This document shows positions 8,297-16,623 of a DNA stretch of 64,000 nt, in pieces. Below the pieces are notes generated by a model. That model was not told the DNA's origin, searched no databases, and saw only the letters and a list, made by a program, of their open reading frames with translations. This DNA comes from Oscillospiraceae bacterium (GTDB lineage Bacteria > Bacillota > Clostridia > UMGS1810). Both the position numbers and the translations under genes were made by a program. The stretch covers positions 144,780 through 208,779 of the forward strand of contig SVJZ01000002.1 of assembly GCA_015068705.1 (NCBI GenBank), read 5' to 3'. How positions within the stretch are numbered: the first letter of the stretch is position 1; every line of letters starts with the position of its first letter.

Positions 8297-9568
8297 TTAT
8301 ACACCCGGCAGATGCTCAGGACGACAGATAGCGTGTACACCCATGTCAATCCGACGGGTTTTACGCGTTCCGCTCTCATACAGCTCGCCATTGGTTTTTA
8401 AGTAAACAATCCTCTTGGTTGCAAGCGGATCAACCGACACCACACCGGTATCCAGTGCCTTTTTATTTCCTCTGCGAAAACGGGTAAGCGTTCCGCCTTG
8501 CGCACCATCATACCAATCCAGGAAATAGAGGTCGCTTCCCCAGAATGCATACTGACCGCTTGCCGTACGCTCGGATACCTGATAGATTTTCTTCCCGTTA
8601 TACAACGACAACTGAGGAGTATCAACATTCCCTCCCTCCATGACCACGCCACCGCTTCCAATGGAAAATGTATGGATGCCGGTAGTAATAACCTTGCGGT
8701 TATCCAGTTTATTGTTCTTTACAGTGTAACGGCAAAGGGTATCGTTCCCTTGTCCTTCCAACTGATAATAATATTCACCTTTTCGGTCCGTGCTGCCTTG
8801 CGCTCCCACGCCGTCAAGCAAGGTACGTTTTCTACCCTTGGCATCTGCAACCCAAAGCGCGCCATCCTTGCAATAAAACAGGTTGTCCGTCATACGCAAC
8901 TCACAAGCCATACGGGTGATACTGGTGTCAATCAACTCCAACTCCCCATTTGAACAATGCCAGCGATAGAGTGAAAAAGTACCGTCTTCTGCGTAAACAG
9001 TATACACCACTGTTTTTCGATCGCCACCCACAGCAAATTCGGCTGCCGCAGGAGCAATCTCCATTTCCTTCTCCCCGTCGGTATAAAAGAGCGCACCACC
9101 ACGGGAAAACACAACGAAATTGCCAAAATCCTCTATGGAAAATGCGGTGACTTCCTGCGAAACTACCTGCTGCCCGGTAGCAATTTCTTTTGTGGGGCAG
9201 GTATACAGAGTAAAGGCACCATTTTGCTCATTTGCTCCATAAAAGAGCTTCTTTCCGTTTGCAGTAATCTTTACCATATCCACATCCGATGCCGAAACTG
9301 CACCGGCATCTTCATGCAAACGTGCAACCGCAAGAGGTGTTCCCTTTTTGGGTGCCATATACAGTTGATTATCCTTTACATAAAGCGCCCCGTGCGATGT
9401 ACGATTGACACTTTCTACCGGTTTGGTAAGGGTGTGAAGACCACCCAATACAATCAAAGCGGTAATACCGAGTAGCGCAAGACCCACCATCCAGGCAGCA
9501 AACTTTCCCGAAATACCGTTTGCCATCATTGCCTGTTCTGCTTGTTGCCGTTGTTCATTACAAGTCAA
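8297..9568 (-). CDS. Membrane-anchored propeller-like protein without zinc ribbon
   Basis: A 423-residue protein with a cytoplasmic N-terminus of about 25 residues, one transmembrane helix (about 25-45) and a long extracytoplasmic beta-rich region. Repeated blocks of the form 'GALYVKDNQLYMA', 'KKLFYGANEQNG', 'GEYYYQLEGQG' suggest a six- to eight-bladed propeller of the DUF5050/WD40-like type. The chosen start is the TTG at 9568, eight bases after GGAGG. It follows the zinc-ribbon paralogue by 24 bases and shares its ectodomain style. I cannot name a ligand; a sensing or structural role at the envelope is inference. Confidence 0.75.
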   Translation of the reverse strand: MTCNEQRQQAEQAMMANGISGKFAAWMVGLALLGITALIVLGGLHTLTKPVESVNRTSHGALYVKDNQLYMAPKKGTPLAVARLHEDAGAVSASDVDMVKITANGKKLFYGANEQNGAFTLYTCPTKEIATGQQVVSQEVTAFSIEDFGNFVVFSRGGALFYTDGEKEMEIAPAAAEFAVGGDRKTVVYTVYAEDGTFSLYRWHCSNGELELIDTSITRMACELRMTDNLFYCKDGALWVADAKGRKRTLLDGVGAQGSTDRKGEYYYQLEGQGNDTLCRYTVKNNKLDNRKVITTGIHTFSIGSGGVVMEGGNVDTPQLSLYNGKKIYQVSERTASGQYAFWGSDLYFLDWYDGAQGGTLTRFRRGNKKALDTGVVSVDPLATKRIVYLKTNGELYESGTRKTRRIDMGVHAICRPEHLPGV

Positions 9569-9592
9569 ACCAATCACCTCCGATGCAGTGCA

Positions 9593-11239
9593 TCAATCTA
9601 ATGCATGTGCAACCCTGATCATACCGGATACACCGGTATCTACCGGAACAGCCTGTCCGGCTCCTTTTTTGTAATACAGGTCGCCTACGCCGGTTTTGGA
9701 ATTATAGTTTTTCAAGATTACCACAGAATTTGCACTGCGGATATCGACATTGCTGATGCCTGCTTCCACCAGACGGGATTTGCCGCCTTTCCAACGCCAC
9801 AGGTCACCCACGCCATTCTTCATGTTTTCAATGTAAAACACCGCATCCTCTTCCACCATAAAGCCGTAAACTTCGTTGGTGAGCCGTTCATAGCCCTTAG
9901 AGGTATAAACACCCATCTCGTGTTGTGTGTGAAGCACCACATTTCCATTAAATTCCTTATAATCCTCCACATCGGCAAACAGTTCGGTGCGTTCGCTCAA
10001 TTCATTCTTGCCCACGCGATAGCGGCACAACATGGTCTGGGGTGTCTCCTGCCCGGTTTGTTCGATGATATAAAGGTATTTCCCGTCCTCGCTCATCGAA
10101 AGGGTATCCAGGTTTTTCGCATCGGTCAGCGCCTGATAGTGCTCGCCGCCCTTTACACCGACATAGACATTGAGTTTGGTCTGATCGCTTTCGTCTGCTC
10201 TTGCATAACAGAGCACGCCGTTTTCGTACCATGCGGTGCGATTGCCCATAGCACCGATGGCAACATTTTCCGCCAAACGCACTGCATCAGTGCCTTCTTT
10301 TTTCAGATAAATGCCATCCTCTTTGGCATAAATCATTTCTCCATATTCATCCCAAGGTGTTTCGATGGAGTAAAGATTTTCGTCCAGTCGCAAGGGAGCA
10401 TCGTTTTTACCCGTACCACACCAGTATACAACGCTTGCATCTTCCTCATTCTTGATGTAGAGCACCCGTTTTGCATCTTTGGATACCGCAAGCACTGCGC
10501 CCTCACCGGTATCAATCTGCCGGGACTCGTTTCCATCATAAACATAGAATCCGCTCTCTGTGGTATAACCTGCCACCTTGCCAGCGCGGTCGATTTCAAA
10601 GTTTTTCACCCCGTCCGCAATTTTTACGCCCTGCGCTGATGCCGAGGTAATGTCGCGCCGATACAGCTCGGCGGAATAGGTTTCCAGATTGAAATTTTCA
10701 CCATAGTAGAGCACCTTTCCATCAGAGGAAAATCTGGTGTAATCTCGTGCAACCATGGTGAGGGGAATCTGTCCGGTGGACATGGTATTGCTCACCGCAT
10801 AGGGTGCAGGCTTTACGCCGGCACTGATCATCAGGGTATTATCCTTGATATAGGCAAGGGGGGCATCGCTCGAAAAGACACCCAGCATCGCCGAAACAGC
10901 CACCGCTGCAACAAGCAGAATTACCACCAGTGCCGCAATGATACCGCCATGCTTTCTCTTGGGAATTTCGGGGAGCTCGTCCATAAAAACATACTCGCCG
11001 TTTTCGTCCAAAACAGCCTCCTCCGGAAATTTACCGTCCATTGGCTCAAGCGCCTCCAGCTCTTCCAGAACTTCCTCGTCTGCCCACTCCTCTTCCGGCA
11101 GTTCCTCCTGAACGGGTTCCTCTACAAGCTCCTCCAGCTCTGCTACCGGTTCTTCCTCAGCCGGAGCAAGTTCCATACCGCAGGCAACACAAACGCGTGC
11201 GCCCTCTTCGTTTTCTACACCGCAAAACTGACAAATCAT
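9593..11239 (-). CDS. Zinc-ribbon, acidic-linker, single-pass membrane protein with propeller-like ectodomain
   Basis: A 548-residue protein. Residues 3-21 form a zinc ribbon (C3-X2-C6 and C18-X2-C21). Residues 28-90 are a very acidic Glu-rich linker, residues about 98-118 a transmembrane helix preceded by KRKH, and the remainder a beta-rich repeat region with blocks such as 'DGKVLYYGENFN' and 'GKYLYIIEQTG'. The ATG at 11239 follows GGAG by eight bases; an in-frame TTG two codons earlier is too close. The inside-out topology (zinc ribbon in cytoplasm, propeller outside) follows the positive-inside rule. It heads an operon with its paralogue and an NSS transporter. Function unknown. Confidence 0.8.
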   Translation of the reverse strand: MICQFCGVENEEGARVCVACGMELAPAEEEPVAELEELVEEPVQEELPEEEWADEEVLEELEALEPMDGKFPEEAVLDENGEYVFMDELPEIPKRKHGGIIAALVVILLVAAVAVSAMLGVFSSDAPLAYIKDNTLMISAGVKPAPYAVSNTMSTGQIPLTMVARDYTRFSSDGKVLYYGENFNLETYSAELYRRDITSASAQGVKIADGVKNFEIDRAGKVAGYTTESGFYVYDGNESRQIDTGEGAVLAVSKDAKRVLYIKNEEDASVVYWCGTGKNDAPLRLDENLYSIETPWDEYGEMIYAKEDGIYLKKEGTDAVRLAENVAIGAMGNRTAWYENGVLCYARADESDQTKLNVYVGVKGGEHYQALTDAKNLDTLSMSEDGKYLYIIEQTGQETPQTMLCRYRVGKNELSERTELFADVEDYKEFNGNVVLHTQHEMGVYTSKGYERLTNEVYGFMVEEDAVFYIENMKNGVGDLWRWKGGKSRLVEAGISNVDIRSANSVVILKNYNSKTGVGDLYYKKGAGQAVPVDTGVSGMIRVAHALD

Positions 11240-11289
11240 CTTCAAATCTCCTTTATCGGGAAAATCCCAAAATACAAATATTACATATT

Positions 11290-11318
11290 ATTATATCAAT
11301 TTGACTTTGCTTTGTCAA
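11290..11318 (-). promoter_or_regulatory. Promoter of the zinc-ribbon/propeller operon
   Basis: On the minus strand, TTGACA (11313-11318) and TATAAT (11290-11295) match consensus perfectly with a 17-base spacer. Confidence 0.85.
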
Positions 11319-11375
11319 TGAAAAAGCCCCTTACACGCACTCTTTTCTTACATATATTTTTATACAAAATGACAC

Positions 11376-11404
11376 TTGCTTTTTACTTACCTTGGTAGTA
11401 TAAT
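11376..11404 (+). promoter_or_regulatory. Promoter of the AEC transporter gene
   Basis: TTGCTT (11376-11381), 17-base spacer, TATAAT (11399-11404). The ribosome site CGGAGAAAG at 11452-11460 follows. Confidence 0.75.
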
Positions 11405-11462
11405 GGCATCTGTATGATTTTTGAAATATATGTCAAATCTCTTTGACAGAACGGAGAAAGCC

Positions 11463-12413
11463 ATGCTCAAAACCTTTCTTGCCACACTAAATCCCATGTT
11501 GGTGATTTTTTTATGCCTGCTCACCGGTTTTATTCTGCGCCGTACCAAACGGTTGCCCGAAAATTCCGACAAGGTATTATCACAACTGGAAACCTATGTA
11601 CTGGTGCCGGCTCTGAGTTTTTCCACCTTTCTGGAATATGGCACACCCGAATCACTTATGTCAAACCTGACAGGAATCATGTATGCCTCAGTTGCGATTT
11701 TGCTGGCACTGGGTATTGCCATCCCACTGAGCAATCTGTTTCCCACCACCGATTACTATCAGCGAAACATCTACCGTTATTCCCTCACCTTTGCAAACTA
11801 CGGTTTTATGGGAAATGCCATTGTTCCTGTGATACTGGGTGGTCAGGAATATCTGTACCGTTACCTGCTCTTTACTCTCCCCTTTTCCTTTGTCATCTAT
11901 CTGTGGGGGCTACCCATTCTGATCCCCAAGGAGCACCGCAAGGGAAATGTGCTGAAAAATCTGTTTAATTTCCCAATGATTATGGTAATGGCAGGGTTAT
12001 TGTGCGCACTCACCGGATTGGGGAACTATCTGCCCGGCTTTGTTACCACCACCGTAGGAAACTTAAAAAACTGTATGGGTCCCATCGCCATGGTGCTCAC
12101 AGGTTTTGTCATCGGTGGGTATTCATTTAAAGATATGTTAACAAACAAAAAAGTTTACATTGCAACAGGGTTGCGTCTTTTGATATTGCCTGCCATTATT
12201 CTTGGGGTATTGTATTTACTGGGTGCATCCAAAGACATTCTCATGCTGGCGTTCTTCGCCTTTGCCACACCATTGGGCATGAACACGGTGGTATTTCCCG
12301 CAGCGTTTGGCGGCGAAACCAAAACCGGAGCATCTATGGCAATGATTTCTCATGTGCTTTGCATCATTACCATTCCTCTTTTATATGCACTATTGAGCAT
12401 ACTGCCCATTTAA
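11463..12413 (+). CDS. AEC (auxin efflux carrier-like) family transporter
   Basis: A 316-residue polytopic protein of about ten helices. The opening MLVIFLCLLTGFILRRTKRLPENSDKV, the central NYGFMGNAIVPVILG and the late PLGMNTVVFPAAFGG motifs mark the AEC family, whose bacterial members move small organic acids such as malate. The ATG at 11463 lies six bases after CGGAGAAAG and gives the usual family length; upstream in-frame ATGs lack a ribosome site. The gene is divergent from the propeller operon and 55 bases upstream of the antiporter. Substrate unknown. Confidence 0.92.
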   Translation: MLKTFLATLNPMLVIFLCLLTGFILRRTKRLPENSDKVLSQLETYVLVPALSFSTFLEYGTPESLMSNLTGIMYASVAILLALGIAIPLSNLFPTTDYYQRNIYRYSLTFANYGFMGNAIVPVILGGQEYLYRYLLFTLPFSFVIYLWGLPILIPKEHRKGNVLKNLFNFPMIMVMAGLLCALTGLGNYLPGFVTTTVGNLKNCMGPIAMVLTGFVIGGYSFKDMLTNKKVYIATGLRLLILPAIILGVLYLLGASKDILMLAFFAFATPLGMNTVVFPAAFGGETKTGASMAMISHVLCIITIPLLYALLSILPI

Positions 12414-12468
12414 AAACGGGCTTTATCATAAGTGTCTTATTACAATCAAAAAGTTTGGAGAGATTATC

Positions 12469-13788
12469 ATGAGTACATTATTATCTGTTTCTGTAGCATT
12501 ATTGGCGGGCTTGCTGATGACCCGTGCATTCAAGCCCCTAAAACTCCCCTCGGTAACCGCATACCTCATCGCAGGTATCCTTATCGGTCCCTATTGTGTG
12601 GGTAGACTTGGTATTGACGGTTTGGGATTTTCTTCCGCCGACGCAGTGGGAGCATTGGGTTTGATCTCGGAGGTTGCGTTGGGCTTCATTGCATTTTCCA
12701 TCGGTAGTGAATTCCGACTGGACGATTTGAAAAAAACCGGAAAGCAAGCATTTGTGATTGGCGTTTTTCAGGCACTTACCGCAACATTACTGGTTGACCT
12801 TGCACTGTATGCAGTACATATCGCCATGCCGGACAAACTCACCGTTCCACAGCTCATCACCCTCGGCGCAATCGCAACCGCAACTGCTCCTGCTGCAACA
12901 TTGATGGTAGTGCGCCAGTACAAGGCAAAAGGTCCGCTCACCGACCTGCTTCTTCCCATCGTTGCGTTGGACGATGCGGTGGGACTGATTGTATTTGCCG
13001 TTTCCTTTGGTATTGCAAAAACACTGATGGTTGGCTCGGTAGACATGATTTCCATCATCATCAATCCGTTGGTGGAAATTGGCTGCTCTCTCCTGTTGGG
13101 CGCAGTAATGGGTTGGGTTCTCACCCAGTTGGAAAAAATGTTCAATTCCAATACCAACCGTCTGAACATGACCATCACCTTTGTTTTCCTCACGGTTGCG
13201 CTTTCCATGATGGATTTTCACATCGGTCCGGTACATATCAGCTTTTCTTCTCTTTTGGTTTGCATGATGCTGGGCACCATTTTCTGCAACATCTGTCCCC
13301 TCTCGAATGACCTGATGGAAAAGGCAGACCGTTGGACATCGCCCTTGTTTGCACTCTTTTTCGTGATTAGTGGTGCAGAGTTGGAATTGAGCGTATTTAC
13401 CGATTTTGCCATTGTGTTTATTGGTGTGGTATACATCATTTTCCGTTCGCTGGGCAAATATTTCGGAACCTTTGCAAGTGCGAAAGCAACAAATTGTTCG
13501 CCAAATATCTGCAAATATCTGGGCATTACCCTGCTGCCGCAAGCCGGTGTTGCGCTTGGTATGTGTGCCATTGCCGCTTCTACTCCAGAAATGGCGGATC
13601 AGGGCGCACTCATCCGGAATATCACCCTCTTTGCCGTATTGATTTATGAATTGGTAGGACCGCTTCTCACCAAGGCTGCATTGACCGCCGCAGGCGATAT
13701 CCAGCCCATGTCCGAGGAGGTAAAATTCCGTCGTCATCACAAACTGGCATTGGCAAAGAGCAAAAAAGAAAACGAATCAGCAAAATAA
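12469..13788 (+). CDS. Cation:proton antiporter, CPA2 (Kef-like) family
   Basis: A 439-residue membrane protein with 12-13 helices. The opening LKLPSVTAYLIAGILIGPY and the paired aspartates Asp168-Asp169 in ALDDAVGLIVFA identify the CPA2 Na+(K+)/H+ exchange fold, where the DD or ND pair binds the ion. The C-terminus stops about 30 residues after the last helix, so there is no Rossmann (KTN) regulatory domain as in KefB or KefC. The ATG follows TTTGGAGAG. It probably exports Na+ or K+ in exchange for protons. Confidence 0.93.
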   Translation: MSTLLSVSVALLAGLLMTRAFKPLKLPSVTAYLIAGILIGPYCVGRLGIDGLGFSSADAVGALGLISEVALGFIAFSIGSEFRLDDLKKTGKQAFVIGVFQALTATLLVDLALYAVHIAMPDKLTVPQLITLGAIATATAPAATLMVVRQYKAKGPLTDLLLPIVALDDAVGLIVFAVSFGIAKTLMVGSVDMISIIINPLVEIGCSLLLGAVMGWVLTQLEKMFNSNTNRLNMTITFVFLTVALSMMDFHIGPVHISFSSLLVCMMLGTIFCNICPLSNDLMEKADRWTSPLFALFFVISGAELELSVFTDFAIVFIGVVYIIFRSLGKYFGTFASAKATNCSPNICKYLGITLLPQAGVALGMCAIAASTPEMADQGALIRNITLFAVLIYELVGPLLTKAALTAAGDIQPMSEEVKFRRHHKLALAKSKKENESAK

Positions 13789-13794
13789 TTTCCA

Positions 13795-13826
13795 TGTAGG
13801 GGTCGATGCCCACATTGACCCGGGAG
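13795..13826. repeat. Small TGTAGGGG-type palindromic element
   Basis: TGTAGGGG opens the element, and GGGTCGATG-CCCA-CATTGACCC forms a nine-bp hairpin with one G-T pair. Related TGTAGGGG or CCCCTACA elements occur at 31711, 33865 and 58450, so this is probably one member of a dispersed intergenic family. Confidence 0.55.
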
Positions 13827-13837
13827 TATTTCTACAA

Positions 13838-13873
13838 AAAACACCCCGAAAGCAATTGCTTTCGGGGTGTTTT
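13838..13873. terminator. Bidirectional terminator
   Basis: A perfect 16-bp stem (AAAACACCCCGAAAGC) with an AATT loop and T-runs in both directions separates the antiporter from the convergent ECF gene. Confidence 0.92.
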
Positions 13874-13889
13874 GGATTTTCTTCAAAAT

Positions 13890-14477
13890 TTATCTTGCGG
13901 TTTTACGCAAGCCAATCAATCTTACAATCACAGGACTGAGTACGATGTTTGCACCGAGTTCCACCAGAAAATTCGTGCCTACCAATCCAAAAATCATATA
14001 CCGCGCAACATCGGCACCCAAGCCTGCCGCCTGTGTCCATGCAGAAACCGTGTCCATGAAAAACACCAGACACCCCAGTAAAAAGATACCGGTATTTACC
14101 ACCGGACAAACCACTGCCGCAACCGCAACCGCTACATACCGATTGTGCTTTTCAATCAGCCGGTATGCAAGCCCTGCAGCATAGCCACACGCAATACCTT
14201 TGGCAAGTACCGTTAAAATGGTACCGGGTACATTGACCGCCAGGAATGCCGCCGCATCACCACTGGCAAGCACCACCGCGCCGAACACCAATCCAAGCCA
14301 TGCTCCTGCGCCTGCACCACACAGTGCCGAGCCGATTACAATAGGCACGAGCACCAGTGAGATGGAGAAGGGACCAAGCCGCACAAATGCGCCCATAAAC
14401 TGCAACAATACCACCAAAGCGGTCAGGATTGCAGTCATTACCATGGTCTCGGTTGACATGTTCCTTTTTTCCTTCAT
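13890..14477 (-). CDS. ECF transporter S component, possibly for pantothenate
   Basis: A 195-residue, about six-helix membrane protein of the ECF substrate-binding (S) family. Such proteins bind a vitamin and dock onto a shared EcfAAT energising module encoded elsewhere. The ATG at 14477 is eight bases after AAGGAGG; 13 in-frame codons before it are not used. It lies 84 bases downstream of coaX on the same strand, which makes pantothenate a sensible substrate (PanT-like), but this rests on context alone. A hairpin at 14529-14554 sits between the two genes. Confidence 0.85.
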   Translation of the reverse strand: MKEKRNMSTETMVMTAILTALVVLLQFMGAFVRLGPFSISLVLVPIVIGSALCGAGAGAWLGLVFGAVVLASGDAAAFLAVNVPGTILTVLAKGIACGYAAGLAYRLIEKHNRYVAVAVAAVVCPVVNTGIFLLGCLVFFMDTVSAWTQAAGLGADVARYMIFGLVGTNFLVELGANIVLSPVIVRLIGLRKTAR

Positions 14478-14528
14478 AAAAAATTCCTCCTTGCTGTCGT
14501 CCGCAATGCGGTACAACGCATGATATTT

Positions 14529-14554
14529 ATATTAGTTCCAAAAGGAATTAATAT
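14529..14554 (-). other. Intercistronic hairpin between coaX and the ECF gene
   Basis: ATATTAGTTCC-AAAA-GGAATTAATAT forms an 11-bp stem with one G-T pair. No T-run follows on the minus strand, so it is more likely an mRNA-processing or stability element than a terminator. Confidence 0.5.
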
Positions 14555-14561
14555 CAGATAT

Positions 14562-15326
14562 TCAACTGTTTTTCCGATAAAGAATGTTCAATCCTTTGAG
14601 CAACAAATCCGGGTCATGGATGATGTTATGCTTGCAGTGGCACAGAATGGTTCCTGCAAGACCACCGGTTGCATAGATGGGAAGGTCTATCCCCACCTCT
14701 TCATTAAAACGGTCAATCATCCCATCTACCATACTTGCGTTGCCAAACACCACGCCCGAACGCATACAATCTGCGGTGTTTTTTCCCACCACCGAGCGAG
14801 GAGCTTCCAGGCTGATTTGGGGAAGCTGTGCCGTACCGCTGGCAAGGCCTCTTAAACCCATATTCACACCGGGGGCAATGGCAAGACCGGTGAATGCGCC
14901 GTTTTGGTCCAACAACATAATTTTGGTGGCAGTACCCATGTCCACAATCAGGGCAGGGCTGCCATACAAATGTTGCACTGCTACGCAGGCGCAAATCAAA
15001 TCCGCACCCACCGAGGCAGGATTATCACAACGAATGCCGATACCTGTCTTGATACCCGGCCCAACCATGATTGCATCCACGCCATAAATGAGTTTGATTG
15101 CCTTTTTCATGACCATATTCAAGGGCGGGACAACCGAAGAAATAATGGCGCCGCTGATTTCAGTTCTGTGCACCTCGTGGAGGGCAAGAACACTGCGGAT
15201 TTTGGTGGCATATTCATCTTCTGTTTTGGTGGCATCGGTGGCAATCCGTGCCACAAATGTGAGCGCATCATCCACAAAGCCGCCAAATACAATATTGGTA
15301 TTACCAATATCTATGGTAAGTATCAT
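14562..15326 (-). CDS. coaX: Type III pantothenate kinase
   Basis: A 254-residue ASKHA-fold kinase that phosphorylates pantothenate in the first step of CoA synthesis. The phosphate-binding opening is MILTIDIGNTNIVFGGF with catalytic Asp6; DMGTATK (about 123-129) is the second phosphate motif, here with Ala-Thr-Lys after DMGT, as in the family. Its length matches CoaX. It is followed by the ECF S component; coaE, the last CoA enzyme, lies 5 kb away. Type III kinases are typically not feedback-inhibited by CoA. Confidence 0.96.
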   Translation of the reverse strand: MILTIDIGNTNIVFGGFVDDALTFVARIATDATKTEDEYATKIRSVLALHEVHRTEISGAIISSVVPPLNMVMKKAIKLIYGVDAIMVGPGIKTGIGIRCDNPASVGADLICACVAVQHLYGSPALIVDMGTATKIMLLDQNGAFTGLAIAPGVNMGLRGLASGTAQLPQISLEAPRSVVGKNTADCMRSGVVFGNASMVDGMIDRFNEEVGIDLPIYATGGLAGTILCHCKHNIIHDPDLLLKGLNILYRKNS

Positions 15327-15447
15327 AACGATTCATCCCTTTCGCCGGATGGCGTGAGTTTCTACGCATATTCTATCAAAAATGCGCAGAGGTGTCAATG
15401 GTTTTTGGTGTGGCGCTCCTGCATTCTTTGGGGATTTTTAAAAAATG

Positions 15448-15480
15448 AAAAAAGCGTACTGAAAATCAGTACGCTTTTTT
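15448..15480. terminator. Terminator after tRNA-Glu (also faces coaX upstream region)
   Basis: AAAAAAGCGTACTGA and its exact complement enclose a three-base loop, with T-runs on both strands. On the minus strand it ends the two-tRNA transcript just after the CCA end of tRNA-Glu. Confidence 0.9.
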
Positions 15481-15482
15481 CG

Positions 15483-15557
15483 TGGTGACCCATGGGGGAG
15501 TCGAACCCCCGTTATCGCCGTGAAAGGGCGGTGTCTTAACCACTTGACCAATGGGCC
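15483..15557 (-). tRNA. tRNA-Glu (UUC), CCA encoded
   Basis: A complete cloverleaf: acceptor GGCCCAT pairs with ATGGGTC, discriminator A and encoded CCA; the T arm is GGGGGTTCGACTCCCCC, and the anticodon loop CTTTCAC gives anticodon TTC. It is second in a two-tRNA transcript. Confidence 0.97.
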
Positions 15558-15560
15558 ATA

Positions 15561-15637
15561 TGGTAGCGGCAACTGGATTTGAACCAGTGACACTACGGGT
15601 ATGAACCGTATGCTCTAGCCAACTGAGCTATGCCGCC
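15561..15637 (-). tRNA. tRNA-Met (CAU), elongator type, CCA encoded
   Basis: Acceptor GGCGGCA pairs with TGCCGCT, and CCA is encoded. The anticodon stem TACGG/CCGTA holds loop TTCATAC with anticodon CAT. The G1-C72-type pair and the sequence match elongator tRNA-Met rather than initiator; a tRNA-Ile2 (k2C modified) is the alternative. It lies three bases upstream of tRNA-Glu. Confidence 0.93.
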
Positions 15638-15663
15638 ATGCGGTTGCGTCAAAAGACTTAACC

Positions 15664-15692
15664 ATTATAATACAAAACAAAGAGGTTGTCAA
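15664..15692 (-). promoter_or_regulatory. Promoter of the tRNA-Met/tRNA-Glu transcript
   Basis: Consensus TTGACA (15687-15692) and TATAAT (15664-15669) with a 17-base spacer, 27 bases before tRNA-Met. Confidence 0.85.
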
Positions 15693-15831
15693 GCTTTTTT
15701 TTGAAAATAATCCAATTTTTTCGCAGAAAATGCCACTTTTTTCTTTTTTAATGTCTTTTTTCGACTCACGCTTGCGCTCTGTTGCATTGTAAAACGGCAG
15801 TTGTGCACAGTTTTCCCGAACATGACGGGGA

Positions 15832-16623
15832 TTATGCGTTTGAAAAGGTACAAATTTCACTTGGCGGTGCAACCCGCACCAACACATCCGCGCCTGTGCG
15901 AATACCATGCAGTTCCAAAGCGGCGGTTACAGCAGAAAGTGCAAGGTCGGGAGTGTTGTTCTGCTCACTCAGATGTCCGAGAATGATTTTTTTGGTGCCC
16001 CACACCGCAAGTTGCACGGCAAGATGGGCGGCACTCTCGTTGGACAAATGTCCTTTTTCGCTTAAAATACGTTGTTTGAGCCGATAGGGATATGGACCTC
16101 TTTTCAGCATCTCCACATCGTGATTTGCCTCAATGAGCACAGTTTCGCTTTTACACAGGTGTTTGAGCAAATTTCGTGGCAGGCATCCCAGGTCGGTTGC
16201 AACCGAAGTATATTCATCACCACTGCGCACGGTATAACCCATAGGAGCTACCGCATCGTGCGGTGTGGAAAACGGATAAATTTCCATGTCCCGTATTTCA
16301 AACCTCCCACCTGCACAAATTTCACGCAGGTTGCTTTCGGAAATATTACCTGTAACCGAAAGCATTTCCAGAGCGGTATCATGGTTTGCATAAACGGGTA
16401 CATTGTATTTGCGGCTGAGTGTTCCCACCCCACCGATATGGTCCCGGTGCTCATGGGTAATCAGAATTCCGTCCAGTTCGTACGGCTCTAGATTTACCTG
16501 ACGCAGCGCCGCACAAATCCGATTGGCACTGACACCGGCATCAATGAGCAGATTGGTATTGCCATTGGTAATCAGAGTGGAATTTCCTTTGCTGCCGCTA
16601 AACAAGGTGCACAGTTTAATCAT
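15832..16623 (-). CDS. MBL-fold metallohydrolase, YycJ/WalJ-like
   Basis: A 263-residue metallo-beta-lactamase fold protein. The metal motif THEHRDH supplies His57, His59, Asp61 and His62, and the opening MIKLCTLFSGSKGNSTLI is characteristic of the YycJ/WalJ group, putative 5'-exonucleases linked to cell-wall regulation and DNA repair. The ATG at 16623 overlaps the murA stop by 8 bases, so translation is coupled; no strong separate ribosome site is visible. Unlike in Bacillus, no walRK genes are nearby. Confidence 0.9.
   Translation of the reverse strand: MIKLCTLFSGSKGNSTLITNGNTNLLIDAGVSANRICAALRQVNLEPYELDGILITHEHRDHIGGVGTLSRKYNVPVYANHDTALEMLSVTGNISESNLREICAGGRFEIRDMEIYPFSTPHDAVAPMGYTVRSGDEYTSVATDLGCLPRNLLKHLCKSETVLIEANHDVEMLKRGPYPYRLKQRILSEKGHLSNESAAHLAVQLAVWGTKKIILGHLSEQNNTPDLALSAVTAALELHGIRTGADVLVRVAPPSEICTFSNA

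Noticed and set aside
9605..10639. A 344-codon open frame antisense to the zinc-ribbon gene
   Set aside because: Shadow of the real gene; no domain, no promoter or ribosome site of its own.
12787..13740. A 317-codon open frame antisense to the CPA2 antiporter
   Set aside because: His/Gln/Asn-rich shadow composition; the antiporter on the other strand has clear membrane helices and the DD motif.
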